Assembly: GCA_017399065.1 (NCBI GenBank)
Contig: JAFQEL010000012.1
Span: 1-64,000 of the forward strand
Direction: 5' to 3'
Length of the DNA stretch: 64,000 bases
Origin: Clostridia bacterium
Lineage (GTDB): Bacteria; Bacillota; Clostridia; Oscillospirales; Acutalibacteraceae
The position numbers and the translations under genes were made by a program. The stretch's first letter is position 1; every line of letters begins with the position of its first letter. This document shows, in pieces, positions 34,532-42,046 of the stretch. The notes below the pieces were generated by a model. The model ran no database searches. It was not told the origin of the DNA and saw only the letters and a list, made by a program, of their open reading frames with translations.

Positions 34532-36244
34532 TTATTTCATCATATCGCTGATGAGGTTTTTGATTGTGGAGACAACCTCGCCGATATCTGTTTTCCGGCT
34601 GATTGTCTTGTCTCTGCTGACGATTTCGCAAACGTTTTCTTTAAGGTTTCTCGGGCTTGCGATAATTCTCAGCGGTACGCCGAGAAGGTCGGCATCGGAG
34701 AACATAAAGCCTGCACTTACCTTACGGTCGTCGTAAATTACTTCGATACCTGCTGCCTGAAGCTCTTCATAGAGCTTGTCTGCGCATTCCTTTGTTGCGG
34801 CATCGTCGGAGCGTACGCAGCAGAGGTGTACCTGCCAGGGTGCGATTGACATCGGCCAGATGGGACCGTAATTGTCGTGGTATGCTTCGCATACGCTTGC
34901 GGCAAGTCTGCCTACACCGATACCGTAGCAGCCCATAATGGGGTACTGCTCCTGACCGTTGCTGTCAAGATATGTCATACCCATTGACTTTGTGTACTTT
35001 GTGCCGAGCTGGAAGATGTTACCAACCTCGATACCTCTTGAAAGAGTAACGGAGTGCTTGCCGCACTGTGGGCAGATACCGCCGTCTTTGATAGCGGCAA
35101 CGTCTGCGTATTCGACCTCACCGAGGTCACGCTCGATGCAGAGACCGGTGTAGTGGTAGTCGAGCTTATTTGCACCGCAGGAGATGTTTGTTGTGCCTTT
35201 GAGTGAGCCGTCTATAATAACGGTAATACGCTCGTCCATATTGTAGGGGCCGATAAAGCCTGCAAACAGACCGCAGCCGTCAGTAATCTCTGCAGGGTGA
35301 ATCTCGCAACCGACTGTATTGCGGAGCTTTGTTTCGTTGACCTCGAGGTCACCTCTGACAAAAGCAACGATGTATGTGTCATCAGCATTTCTCTGGTAAA
35401 CAACAGCCTTGCAGGATTTCTCAACGGGTGCGTTGAGAAATGTGCATACCTCTTCGATTGTGTGCATATCGGGTGTGTGGACGAGAGTAAGCTCTTCGAC
35501 TACTGCATCCTTTTCGTTTTCGACGATGCAGGGTGCAGCCTCGATATTTGCTCTGAAGTCACACTCACTGCAGACTGCGATGCTGTCTTCGCCTGCGGCT
35601 GTGAGGAGCATATATTCGTGAGAAACGCTGCCGCCCATCATACCGGAGTCGGACTTGACAGTAACAACCTCGGGGATACCGCAGCGTGCAAAAATGCGGT
35701 TGTATGCCTCGTAGCAGCGGTCATAATACTGCTCAAGGTCCTCCTGAGAGGTGTGGAAGGAGTAAGCGTCCTTCATTGTGAATTCACGTACACGGATAAG
35801 ACCTGCTCTGGGTCTGCCCTCGTCGCGGAACTTGGTCTGAATCTGGTATATCATAAAGGGATACTTGTTGTAGCTGTTTGCATAGTCACGAACAAGGTGA
35901 ACAGCAGCCTCCTCGTGAGTCATACCGAGGACCATCGGGCTCTTGTTTCTGTCGCTGAAGCGAAGAAGCTCACTGCCGATTGAGTCGTATCTGCCGCTCT
36001 CCTCCCAGAGAGTAGCAGGCATAACAACGGGGAACTGGACCTCCTGACCGTCGATTCTGTCCATCTCTTCACGGATGATGTTTTCAATTTTCTTTGTGAT
36101 TCTGCGCATAGGCATATAAGAAGAGTATATGCCGTTTGCAACGTTTTTAATATAGCCGCCTCTGACAGTAAGAGCGTGGCTTTCGATTATACAGTCTGAC
36201 GGCTTCTCTTTAAATCTTTCGCCGACGAGCTTATCAAGTTTCAT
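34532..36244 (-). CDS. proS: prolyl-tRNA synthetase, bacterial type
   Basis: Charges tRNA-Pro. The 570-residue enzyme has the bacterial-type layout: class II motif 1 region (GIYSSYMPMRRITKKIENII), motif 2 (RAGLIRVREFTMKDAYSF), an INS editing domain (about residues 225-400), motif 3 (MGCYGIGVGRL) and an anticodon-binding domain (APWQVHLCCV). Its 5' leader is only about 40 nt from the promoter at 36287-36315, too short for a T-box. Being the first gene of a unit with the ktrBA potassium system is unusual. Confidence 0.97.
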   Translation of the reverse strand: MKLDKLVGERFKEKPSDCIIESHALTVRGGYIKNVANGIYSSYMPMRRITKKIENIIREEMDRIDGQEVQFPVVMPATLWEESGRYDSIGSELLRFSDRNKSPMVLGMTHEEAAVHLVRDYANSYNKYPFMIYQIQTKFRDEGRPRAGLIRVREFTMKDAYSFHTSQEDLEQYYDRCYEAYNRIFARCGIPEVVTVKSDSGMMGGSVSHEYMLLTAAGEDSIAVCSECDFRANIEAAPCIVENEKDAVVEELTLVHTPDMHTIEEVCTFLNAPVEKSCKAVVYQRNADDTYIVAFVRGDLEVNETKLRNTVGCEIHPAEITDGCGLFAGFIGPYNMDERITVIIDGSLKGTTNISCGANKLDYHYTGLCIERDLGEVEYADVAAIKDGGICPQCGKHSVTLSRGIEVGNIFQLGTKYTKSMGMTYLDSNGQEQYPIMGCYGIGVGRLAASVCEAYHDNYGPIWPMSIAPWQVHLCCVRSDDAATKECADKLYEELQAAGIEVIYDDRKVSAGFMFSDADLLGVPLRIIASPRNLKENVCEIVSRDKTISRKTDIGEVVSTIKNLISDMMK

Positions 36245-36286
36245 TCTTTAAAACCTCCGAGATTAACTTAAATTACAACATCCTCT

Positions 36287-36315
36287 ATTTTACATATATA
36301 TTATAAAAAAGTCAA
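36287..36315 (-). promoter_or_regulatory. promoter of the proS-ktrB-ktrA operon
   Basis: Minus strand: TTGACT, 17-bp spacer, TAAAAT. Confidence 0.75.
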
Positions 36316-36322
36316 CTTTATA

Positions 36323-36362
36323 AAAAGAAATAGCCCCGATTTGTAGGGTAGTACAAATCGGG
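36323..36362 (-). terminator. terminator of the lipoprotein-PHP operon
   Basis: Perfect 11-bp stem CCCGATTTGTA / TACAAATCGGG; on the minus strand it is followed by TATTTCTTTTT. Confidence 0.85.
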
Positions 36363-36387
36363 ACGAAATTATGAGTATATGTTTGTT

Positions 36388-37761
36388 TTAAAATGCGAAG
36401 TATTTCTCTCTCTGGCGCTTCATTCTGCCCTGGATTGCCTTGAGCTGAGCCTTGGCATCCTCTTCGCCGGTGACGTATTTCTTCATCAGCAGACCTTCTT
36501 CATAGCAAAGCTCATCGTGAAGCGGGAAGAAGTTTTCGTAGAGGAAGCTCGCATAGCGTACAAGTCTTAAATCGCCGACCATACGGTATTCGGCACTGAT
36601 TGTGTCTACTGCAACACTGTAGAAATCCTTGATTGAGCTGATGAGACTTTCTCTTGTGTTCTGCGGTGCAAAAACTATTGTTGAGCAAATGAATGCGTTG
36701 CGGTTGTTGAAGCTGCTGTGGCTGTCTGTGCTGCCGACGATAGGATACTTGTTTCCTTTTGCACACTGCTCGTAGTAATAGATTGACTGGAAGCCGTTCT
36801 GCTCAAAGTAGTTTTCGCCGCCGAGCACTTCAAATGCATCAAATGATCCCTTTTCAAACATAGCGTCTGTGAGCGAATCCGGCACATGGAATACATCTGC
36901 AATCCAGTATGGGTGAGCAAAAATACTTAAGCCTTCTGCCTTGCGTATCTGTTCTGTGATCCATGTACAGCAGGCAAAGGGGAATCTCTCAACTCCTTCG
37001 GGGATATCAAGTGTATCTGCATATGCGTCAATGGTTGCCCAGAATTCTTCCTTTGTTATCGGGTCAGGGCAGTTGCCGTCGATACTGCGCTTGTCTTTAC
37101 TGTCGCCGACATCTGCAATGTGTGAGCTGGCGGTTGTGAGTGCGTTGATGCTGTATTTGCCGCCAAAATTTACCATATGTACGTCGTTGATGTGGTCAGG
37201 CTCGCCCTTGGGCAGGTGAACCTCTTCACCGGGAATGAGTGTGTATTCAAGCTCAACATCTTTATATGCGTCGATAGCTTCAAGCGAGGGGTAGTAACGC
37301 TGGTGGTCGGTTATAGCAAGGAAATCGTAGCCGTGTCTGCGGTAATTTGCTGCAACGATCGCGGGTGATTGGTTGCCGTCTGAACGGAAGGTGTGCATAT
37401 GAAGGTCGCCTGCAAAGGGATATCTGCCGATAAGGTCTTCGCTGACCGAGTATACGGAAAGTTGAAAATCCTTTCTCATATCGTCCTTGAGGAAGCGGAC
37501 ATAGTGCTCCTGCTCACCTTTGAAAACATGCTTTATACGGATACAGCCGTCAGCATCGGGCTTTACGGTGAACTCCTTTGTAGCAAGTGAGGTGTTGGGA
37601 TATGCCCAGAGTGGACCTGTTGTAAGGGGTAAAATCTCCATATAGTACTCATCCTTTGTAAATGCGGCATGAGCACCGAGAGGTTTTATTGTAATCTCAA
37701 CCTCTTTATCCTTTGGAAATACCTTGGGGAAAATATCGTAATCGTGAAGCTCATTTTTCAT
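36388..37761 (-). CDS. PHP-domain metal-dependent hydrolase (CehA/McbA-like), cytoplasmic
   Basis: A 457-residue protein with an N-terminal beta domain (residues 1-115) and a PHP domain starting at GDLHMHTFRSDG (about 118), then DFLAITDHQRYYPS, IPGEEVH, SIFAHPYWIAD and VGSTDSHSSF, which supply the usual His/Asp/Glu trinuclear metal ligands. Phosphoesterase or related hydrolase activity on an unknown substrate. No signal peptide. It follows a lipoprotein gene by 2 bp and shares its transcript, ending in a strong terminator. It resembles in build the secreted PHP protein at 59874-61247. Confidence 0.87.
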   Translation of the reverse strand: MKNELHDYDIFPKVFPKDKEVEITIKPLGAHAAFTKDEYYMEILPLTTGPLWAYPNTSLATKEFTVKPDADGCIRIKHVFKGEQEHYVRFLKDDMRKDFQLSVYSVSEDLIGRYPFAGDLHMHTFRSDGNQSPAIVAANYRRHGYDFLAITDHQRYYPSLEAIDAYKDVELEYTLIPGEEVHLPKGEPDHINDVHMVNFGGKYSINALTTASSHIADVGDSKDKRSIDGNCPDPITKEEFWATIDAYADTLDIPEGVERFPFACCTWITEQIRKAEGLSIFAHPYWIADVFHVPDSLTDAMFEKGSFDAFEVLGGENYFEQNGFQSIYYYEQCAKGNKYPIVGSTDSHSSFNNRNAFICSTIVFAPQNTRESLISSIKDFYSVAVDTISAEYRMVGDLRLVRYASFLYENFFPLHDELCYEEGLLMKKYVTGEEDAKAQLKAIQGRMKRQREKYFAF

Positions 37762-37763
37762 TA

Positions 37764-38330
37764 TCAGTTCTCCTTTGCGAATGTGTCTGGAATTTTCTCG
37801 CCGAATATTGTATAGGGTATATCTTTTCTGCTTTCGTACTTTATGCTTGAAGTTTCAGCGGTAAAGCTGACCTCATAGTATGTTGAAAATTCCGGAGAGA
37901 GGTACTGGATATAATATGTGTTTTTATGCTCTCTCATTGTGACTATGAAGTTTGTTTTTGCTTCGCCGTTGAACTCCATTAAAGAAGTAACCCTTACAGA
38001 GGATGTACTTTTGTCAAGCTCAACCTTTTGTGTGAAGCTCTGTGCTTTGTAGATGTAAACACCGTCTTCCTCTGTGATTTCAGCGGCTTCGGGCTGAGTG
38101 CCGTCGGTAATATAATCAAACACGCTGTTGAGATAGCTTGAAGAGGTCAGCATCAGCGATATATCAGGGAATGGTGCCTCTTTATTGTCCTTAAAGCAGG
38201 TGTTGTAGGCTACGGAAAACTCGTCGTTAAACCACGGCTTGAGCTTTGATTTTGTCATTCCGCAGGAAGCAAGCGTGAAAACAGTAGCGACCGCAAGAAG
38301 AAGTGCAGTTAATTTTTTAAAGATTTTCAT
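37764..38330 (-). CDS. putative lipoprotein, unknown function
   Basis: A 188-residue protein with a type II signal peptide: MKIFKKLTALLLAVATVFT then lipobox LASC. The mature part has no recognised domain; it contains mixed beta segments (VYIYKAQSFTQKVELDKSTS, NTYYIQYLSPEFSTYYEVSF). Start is ATG 38330, preceded by GGAGGATGATAC; a longer reading frame to 38390 lacks a site and overlaps the promoter. First gene of a two-gene operon with a PHP hydrolase. Confidence 0.82.
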   Translation of the reverse strand: MKIFKKLTALLLAVATVFTLASCGMTKSKLKPWFNDEFSVAYNTCFKDNKEAPFPDISLMLTSSSYLNSVFDYITDGTQPEAAEITEEDGVYIYKAQSFTQKVELDKSTSSVRVTSLMEFNGEAKTNFIVTMREHKNTYYIQYLSPEFSTYYEVSFTAETSSIKYESRKDIPYTIFGEKIPDTFAKEN

Positions 38331-38358
38331 TGTATCATCCTCCTTATAATCTGCCTTT

Positions 38359-38387
38359 ATTTTACACTTGTCAAAACAGTGTGTCAA
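38359..38387 (-). promoter_or_regulatory. promoter of the lipoprotein-PHP operon
   Basis: Minus strand: TTGACA, 17-bp spacer, TAAAAT. Arranged back to back with the plus-strand promoter 7 bp away. Confidence 0.75.
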
Positions 38388-38394
38388 CATAAAA

Positions 38395-38423
38395 TTGACA
38401 TAAGGTTTATGCAGTGATATAAT
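38395..38423 (+). promoter_or_regulatory. tcdA promoter
   Basis: Perfect TTGACA, 17-bp spacer, perfect TATAAT. Confidence 0.85.
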
Positions 38424-38455
38424 TTCATTATTGTTCTATTAAAGGCGGTGAAGCT

Positions 38456-39163
38456 GTGGAAGAGAGATATATGCGTACGGCAATGCTTGTAGGTGAGGAC
38501 GGCATAAACAAACTGAAAAGCTCATCTGTATTGCTTTTTGGTGTCGGCGGTGTCGGTTCTTTTACGGCAGAGGCTCTTGCACGTGCAGGTGTCGGTCATA
38601 TCGGCCTTTGCGATAATGATACTGTATCGGTTTCAAATATCAACCGTCAGCTTGTAGCGTTAAACAGCACCGTTGATAAATTAAAGGTTGATGTTATGCG
38701 TGAGCGTATTGAGGATATTAACCCTGATGCAAAGGTTACGGTTTACCCTTGTTTTTATTCAGCAGAAACAGCAGGGGATTTTCGCTTTGACGATTACGAC
38801 TATATAATAGATGCGATTGATACGGTTACCTCAAAGCTGCTCATCATAAAAACCGCAAAGGATAAGAATATTCCCGTTATCAGCTGTATGGGCACGGGCA
38901 ATAAGCTCGACCCGACTGCACTGACTGTTACCGATATAAAAAAGACGAGCGGCTGTCCGCTTGCACGAGTTATGAGGCGTGAACTCAAGAACCTCGGTAT
39001 AAATTCGCTTAAGGTTGTTTTTTCAACCGAGCAGCCGATAAAGCCTCTGTTTCAGCCGGAGAATGAAGATAAGCGTTCAGTGCCCGGCAGTGTTTCGTTT
39101 GTACCCTCTGCTGCAGGACTCATCGCCGCAGGCGAGGTAATAAAAGACCTTATCAACAGCTAA
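38456..39163 (+). CDS. tcdA: tRNA threonylcarbamoyladenosine dehydratase (TcdA/CsdL family)
   Basis: ThiF/E1-like enzyme that uses ATP to cyclise t6A37 of tRNA to ct6A. The 235 residues start VEERYMRTAMLVGEDGINKL and show the nucleotide-binding LLFGVGGVGSFTAEALARAG, NINRQLVAL and IDAIDTVTSKLLII. Start is GTG 38456 with GGCGGTG upstream. Functionally linked to the Sua5 domain (7171) that makes t6A, and to MtaB (43793) that modifies t6A. A small membrane protein gene follows 13 bp downstream. Confidence 0.92.
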   Translation: MEERYMRTAMLVGEDGINKLKSSSVLLFGVGGVGSFTAEALARAGVGHIGLCDNDTVSVSNINRQLVALNSTVDKLKVDVMRERIEDINPDAKVTVYPCFYSAETAGDFRFDDYDYIIDAIDTVTSKLLIIKTAKDKNIPVISCMGTGNKLDPTALTVTDIKKTSGCPLARVMRRELKNLGINSLKVVFSTEQPIKPLFQPENEDKRSVPGSVSFVPSAAGLIAAGEVIKDLINS

Positions 39164-39176
39164 GGAATGAAATATA

Positions 39177-39749
39177 TTGAGTAAATATTCAAAACGAAAG
39201 CCTGCTTATACAAGCAGTGTAAGTACAAAAAGTATAGTGGCTTCTTTTGCAGTTGTTGCTTTTTTTATTGGTTTTGCCATATTTGGTTTTATAGTTATAG
39301 ACCTTGAACATAAAATACCTGCAACATCTGATGAAGTGTGGAAAATAATTGAAGAACAAGGCTATGAACCAAAAGATTATACCGAAGGATACCACAATAC
39401 AGATGTTAGTTTTGAGCTATCCTTGATAAAATGTGTTGGTTTTGAGAAAGATGACATATTTTTTCAATTCTTCGAATTTAACAACGAAGATAATGCAATA
39501 GATATTTACGGTCAAGCTTATCAAAAAATAACGCAAACTTATAATTCATGGCAAAAGACTGAAATACAATATAAAAATCAAGGGTACCATTTGTATTTTC
39601 TTGATTCCAAAGATAAATATAATGTTGCCATATATGTCGAGAATACTGCTGTATATGCTTATTGTGATTCCGAGAATATGAACGAAATAGATAGTATACT
39701 TGATAAAATTGATTATTTGACATCTGGCAACAACAAAAAAACAGAATAA
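39177..39749 (+). CDS. single-pass membrane protein, unknown function
   Basis: A 190-residue protein, start TTG 39177. One membrane segment (residues about 20-45, VASFAVVAFFIGFAIFGFIVI) and an extracytoplasmic domain of about 145 residues (LSLIKCVGFEKDDIFFQFFE, YHLYFLDSKDKYNVAIYVE). No family recognised. Codon use is clearly A+T-richer than tcdA upstream, which may indicate recent acquisition. It ends before a strong terminator, next to the DUF559 element. Confidence 0.75.
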   Translation: MSKYSKRKPAYTSSVSTKSIVASFAVVAFFIGFAIFGFIVIDLEHKIPATSDEVWKIIEEQGYEPKDYTEGYHNTDVSFELSLIKCVGFEKDDIFFQFFEFNNEDNAIDIYGQAYQKITQTYNSWQKTEIQYKNQGYHLYFLDSKDKYNVAIYVENTAVYAYCDSENMNEIDSILDKIDYLTSGNNKKTE

Positions 39750-39765
39750 ACCCTAAACAACAAAA

Positions 39766-39806
39766 GCGAGCGGCACCCAATTTGGATGTCGCTCGCAGTG
39801 TTTTTT
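39766..39806 (+). terminator. terminator of the tcdA operon
   Basis: A 13-bp stem, GCGAGCGGCACCC with GGATGTCGCTCGC (two wobble pairs), then six T. Confidence 0.9.
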
Positions 39807-39810
39807 CAAG

Positions 39811-40253
39811 CCTCCCTTGCCTAAAGGGAGGGGGACCGCGTTAGCGGTGGAGGGATTTTTTGACAATAGCATCAATATATTCACAAACGCCTTCGAAATT
39901 ATTAAAAATTTCGTTATTGGGTATTCGTATAACTGTCAAATTTCGGGATTCTATTATTTCTGTACGAACTCTATCTTTTAATAACCCTTCGTTACTGTAA
40001 TGCTGTGAGCCGTCAAGCTCAATAATAAGCTGTGCGTCGTGACAGTAAAAATCAACAATATAGTTGTCTATGACTTTCTGCCGCAGAAATCTTACCGGAT
40101 ACGAGCGTAGAAAGTCATACCATAAATGCCGTTCTTCTTTTGTCATGTTTTTGCGAAGTGCTTTTGCATTTTCGGTTAATTTTGGATTGTGCTTTCTATC
40201 CATTTTATCCCCCTGTCAGTCTGACGACTGACATCCCCCTTTAGGCAAGGGGG
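39811..40253. mobile_element. 443-bp inverted-repeat element carrying a DUF559 gene
   Basis: Both ends carry the same 15-bp core CCCTTGCCTAAAGGG in inverted orientation (left 39811-39831, right 40235-40253), each able to fold on itself as CCTCCCTT...AAGGGAGG. A second hairpin sits just inside each end: ACCGC GTTA GCGGT (39835-39848) and GTCAGTC TGAC GACTGAC (40215-40232). Then comes GGAGGGAT or its equivalent AGGGGGAT on the other strand. The DUF559 reading frame fills the inside. No target-site duplication is evident. Confidence 0.6.
39841..40203 (-). CDS. DUF559 endonuclease-like protein
   Basis: A 120-residue protein of the DUF559/Vsr-like nuclease superfamily: N-terminal KALRKNMTKEERHLWYDFLR, then FLRQKVIDNYIVDFYC and LIIELDGSQHY with the Asp and Glu residues of the nuclease core. 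Biochemical function is not established for this family. Its ribosome-binding site AGGGGGAT and the codons for the last residues plus stop (SLHR, TAA) lie in the flanking inverted repeats, so gene and repeats form one unit. The family is common in clostridia and often multi-copy, as I recall; that is not shown here. Confidence 0.88.
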   Translation of the reverse strand: MDRKHNPKLTENAKALRKNMTKEERHLWYDFLRSYPVRFLRQKVIDNYIVDFYCHDAQLIIELDGSQHYSNEGLLKDRVRTEIIESRNLTVIRIPNNEIFNNFEGVCEYIDAIVKKSLHR

Positions 40254-40272
40254 ACTTTAAATCTCTTTAAGT

Positions 40273-40869
40273 TTATTGGTGCTTTATATATTGTTTTATT
40301 TCTTCAAAATCATTTTTAAACTGATGTGCTCGCATTCCTGCTTTAATTGCGCCCTTAACGTTATCTGCTCTGTCGTCGATAAACAGGCATTCTTCGGCTT
40401 TTAAACTGTATTTTTCAAGCAGATGTTTATAAATTTTAATATCGGGTTTTACGGTGTGCACGTCTGCGGAAACCACAACGCCGTCAAAAAAATCAAGGTC
40501 GAAATAACGCGGAAAATATCTGTAAAAGCTCTTATGTGCGTTTGACAAAACATAAGCATTATATCCATTTGCTTTTACATAGTCACAAAATTCTTTCGCA
40601 CCTTCAACGGGTACCATACACACGTCCCATTCGTCGATACACTTACGTAAATCCGTGTGATATTCTTCGGGTACTCGCTGCTTTATGCTTTCAAAAGCTT
40701 CGTCAATGCTGATATTGCCGAGGTCGAGCTGTACCCATTCGTTACCGCCGAAAAGCTCTTTTAATATAACGGGCTTTGCTTTTTCGTTTATGCCAAGCAT
40801 TTGCATAGCCGCATCGGGGTTATAATCGAGCAAGACATTGCCCATATCAAATATAATATTCTTTATCAT
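40273..40869 (-). CDS. HAD-superfamily hydrolase, subfamily IA
   Basis: A 198-residue phosphatase-like protein with IIFDMGNVLLDYNP (nucleophile Asp and second Asp replaced by Asn in the DxD position: DMGN), VLSNAHKSFYRYF (motif II) and LFIDDRADNVKGA (motif IV). The DxGN variant is typical of YihX-like alpha-D-glucose-1-phosphate phosphatases and haloacid dehalogenase-like proteins. It begins within the end of the PHP gene (4-bp overlap), so the two are co-expressed and may process a related phosphorylated metabolite. Confidence 0.9.
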   Translation of the reverse strand: MIKNIIFDMGNVLLDYNPDAAMQMLGINEKAKPVILKELFGGNEWVQLDLGNISIDEAFESIKQRVPEEYHTDLRKCIDEWDVCMVPVEGAKEFCDYVKANGYNAYVLSNAHKSFYRYFPRYFDLDFFDGVVVSADVHTVKPDIKIYKHLLEKYSLKAEECLFIDDRADNVKGAIKAGMRAHQFKNDFEEIKQYIKHQ

Positions 40870-41627
40870 AAAAGATAGTTCTTTGTCCTCTCAATAAACT
40901 GTTTTGTATCGATTGCGTCGAGTCGGTGAGCATCTGTGCCGATGTTGAAGTATACACCGACCTCTCTGCCGATATTGTACATTCTTCTGCAGAAATCGGG
41001 ATAGCCTGCCATTGCGTTGAGGTTAAGCTCAAATGCTGTTTCGTGTTCTCTGCCGAGGGTGAGCAGGTCGCCTATTTCGTTGTCGCTGAAGCACGAAGGG
41101 ACACTGCCTGCCTCAAAGCCGACGTTAAGCCTTTTTGAGTTTGTGAGGTATCTGTCGTGAAACGGGTGGGCGATACAGTCGGCTCTGTCGGAATTTATAA
41201 GGTTTGTAAGTGTTTCGATAATGTGGTTTTTGTATCCTACCGGGCTTGTATCCTCTGGCTGAATCCAACTTGAAACGTGGTAGTGGTTCTGTGCCCAGAG
41301 TCTGTAATCAAGCTCAATGTCGTTATTCGGATAATTGAAATTGTTGACACCGTATGCCGAAAGCTCTGCACCGATAAGCACACGTACGGGTGACTCAATG
41401 GTTTTAACCTGCTCTCTGAGCATTGAGAGGCTTATTCTGAATTCATCCTCGGTGTCAGCCTGGACGTGGTCGGTAATTGCTATCATCTCAAGTCCGCATT
41501 TCTCAGCAGTATGTACAATATCATGCAACTTCATTTCAGGCTTTGCACAGCCTGAAAATGCTGAATGGATATGCAAATTCTGTCTGCAGAGTATGTCTAA
41601 ATCGTATGTAGCTTCATGAAAATACAT
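40866..41627 (-). CDS. PHP-domain hydrolase (histidinol-phosphatase-like)
   Basis: A 253-residue cytosolic protein. Metal-ligand motifs: LHIHSAFSGCAKPEM, IAITDHVQA, LIGAELSAYG, CIAHPFHDRY and NIGTDAHRLD. The order fits stand-alone PHP phosphoesterases. No his operon is near, so histidinol-phosphatase function is not supported by context. The gene is translationally coupled to a HAD phosphatase downstream. Upstream lies a repeat-rich gap with GTAG-headed hairpins. Confidence 0.87.
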   Translation of the reverse strand: MYFHEATYDLDILCRQNLHIHSAFSGCAKPEMKLHDIVHTAEKCGLEMIAITDHVQADTEDEFRISLSMLREQVKTIESPVRVLIGAELSAYGVNNFNYPNNDIELDYRLWAQNHYHVSSWIQPEDTSPVGYKNHIIETLTNLINSDRADCIAHPFHDRYLTNSKRLNVGFEAGSVPSCFSDNEIGDLLTLGREHETAFELNLNAMAGYPDFCRRMYNIGREVGVYFNIGTDAHRLDAIDTKQFIERTKNYLL

Positions 41628-41658
41628 AAGTGACTGCTCCTGTAAATTATGTTTTTAG

Positions 41659-41686
41659 CGGGCGATTCGTGAATCACCCCTGCTAC
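41659..41686 (-). repeat. GTAG-headed REP-like hairpin
   Basis: Minus strand: GTAG CA, GGGTGATTC, loop AC, GAATCGCCC; one wobble pair. First of three such hairpins in the gene-free gap 41628-42046. Confidence 0.6.
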
Positions 41687-41748
41687 GCTGTAACATCTAA
41701 AAACTTTACAAAATGTAAAAATTCAAATCTCATTTATTGAGAGCGAGT

Positions 41749-41818
41749 GTAGGGAACGGTCTCGACCGTTCCGACAAGTTACATCAAGCCTTACGGAAGG
41801 GTCAAGACCCTTCCCTAC
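41749..41818. repeat. inverted pair of GTAG-headed REP-like hairpins (BIME-like)
   Basis: The left unit (41749-41773) is GTAGGG AACGGTC TC GACCGTT CCG; the right unit (41794-41818), on the opposite strand, is GTAGGG AAGGGTC TT GACCCTT CCG. The stems differ by compensating base changes. The remaining part of the gap, 41819-42046, is A+T-rich and holds a GGGAGG ribosome-binding site for the next gene; nothing else is recognised. Confidence 0.7.
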
Positions 41819-42046
41819 AGTACAATTTTACATTGATAAAAAATAAAGTTTTAGTGGTTACAGCGTACTGCAATAATAATCTTTAACTAACATATAATAA
41901 CTTATTTTTCGGCAAAAATAAAGACAATATGTTAAATTTGAAAATTTTCTTTTATTTTCTTTATAAGAACAATAATTTGACAAAGCTTAACTATAATCGC
42001 ATTTGGACAAGGTTCGTCATATTTCTTCCTCAAGGGAGGTTATTTT

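Noticed and set aside
36245-36330. T-box leader for proS
   Set aside because: The leader from the promoter is only about 40 nt and has no specifier or antiterminator structure.
41977-41997. TTGACA and TATAAT upstream of the Na/Pi transporter gene
   Set aside because: Only 9 bp apart, so they cannot form one promoter.
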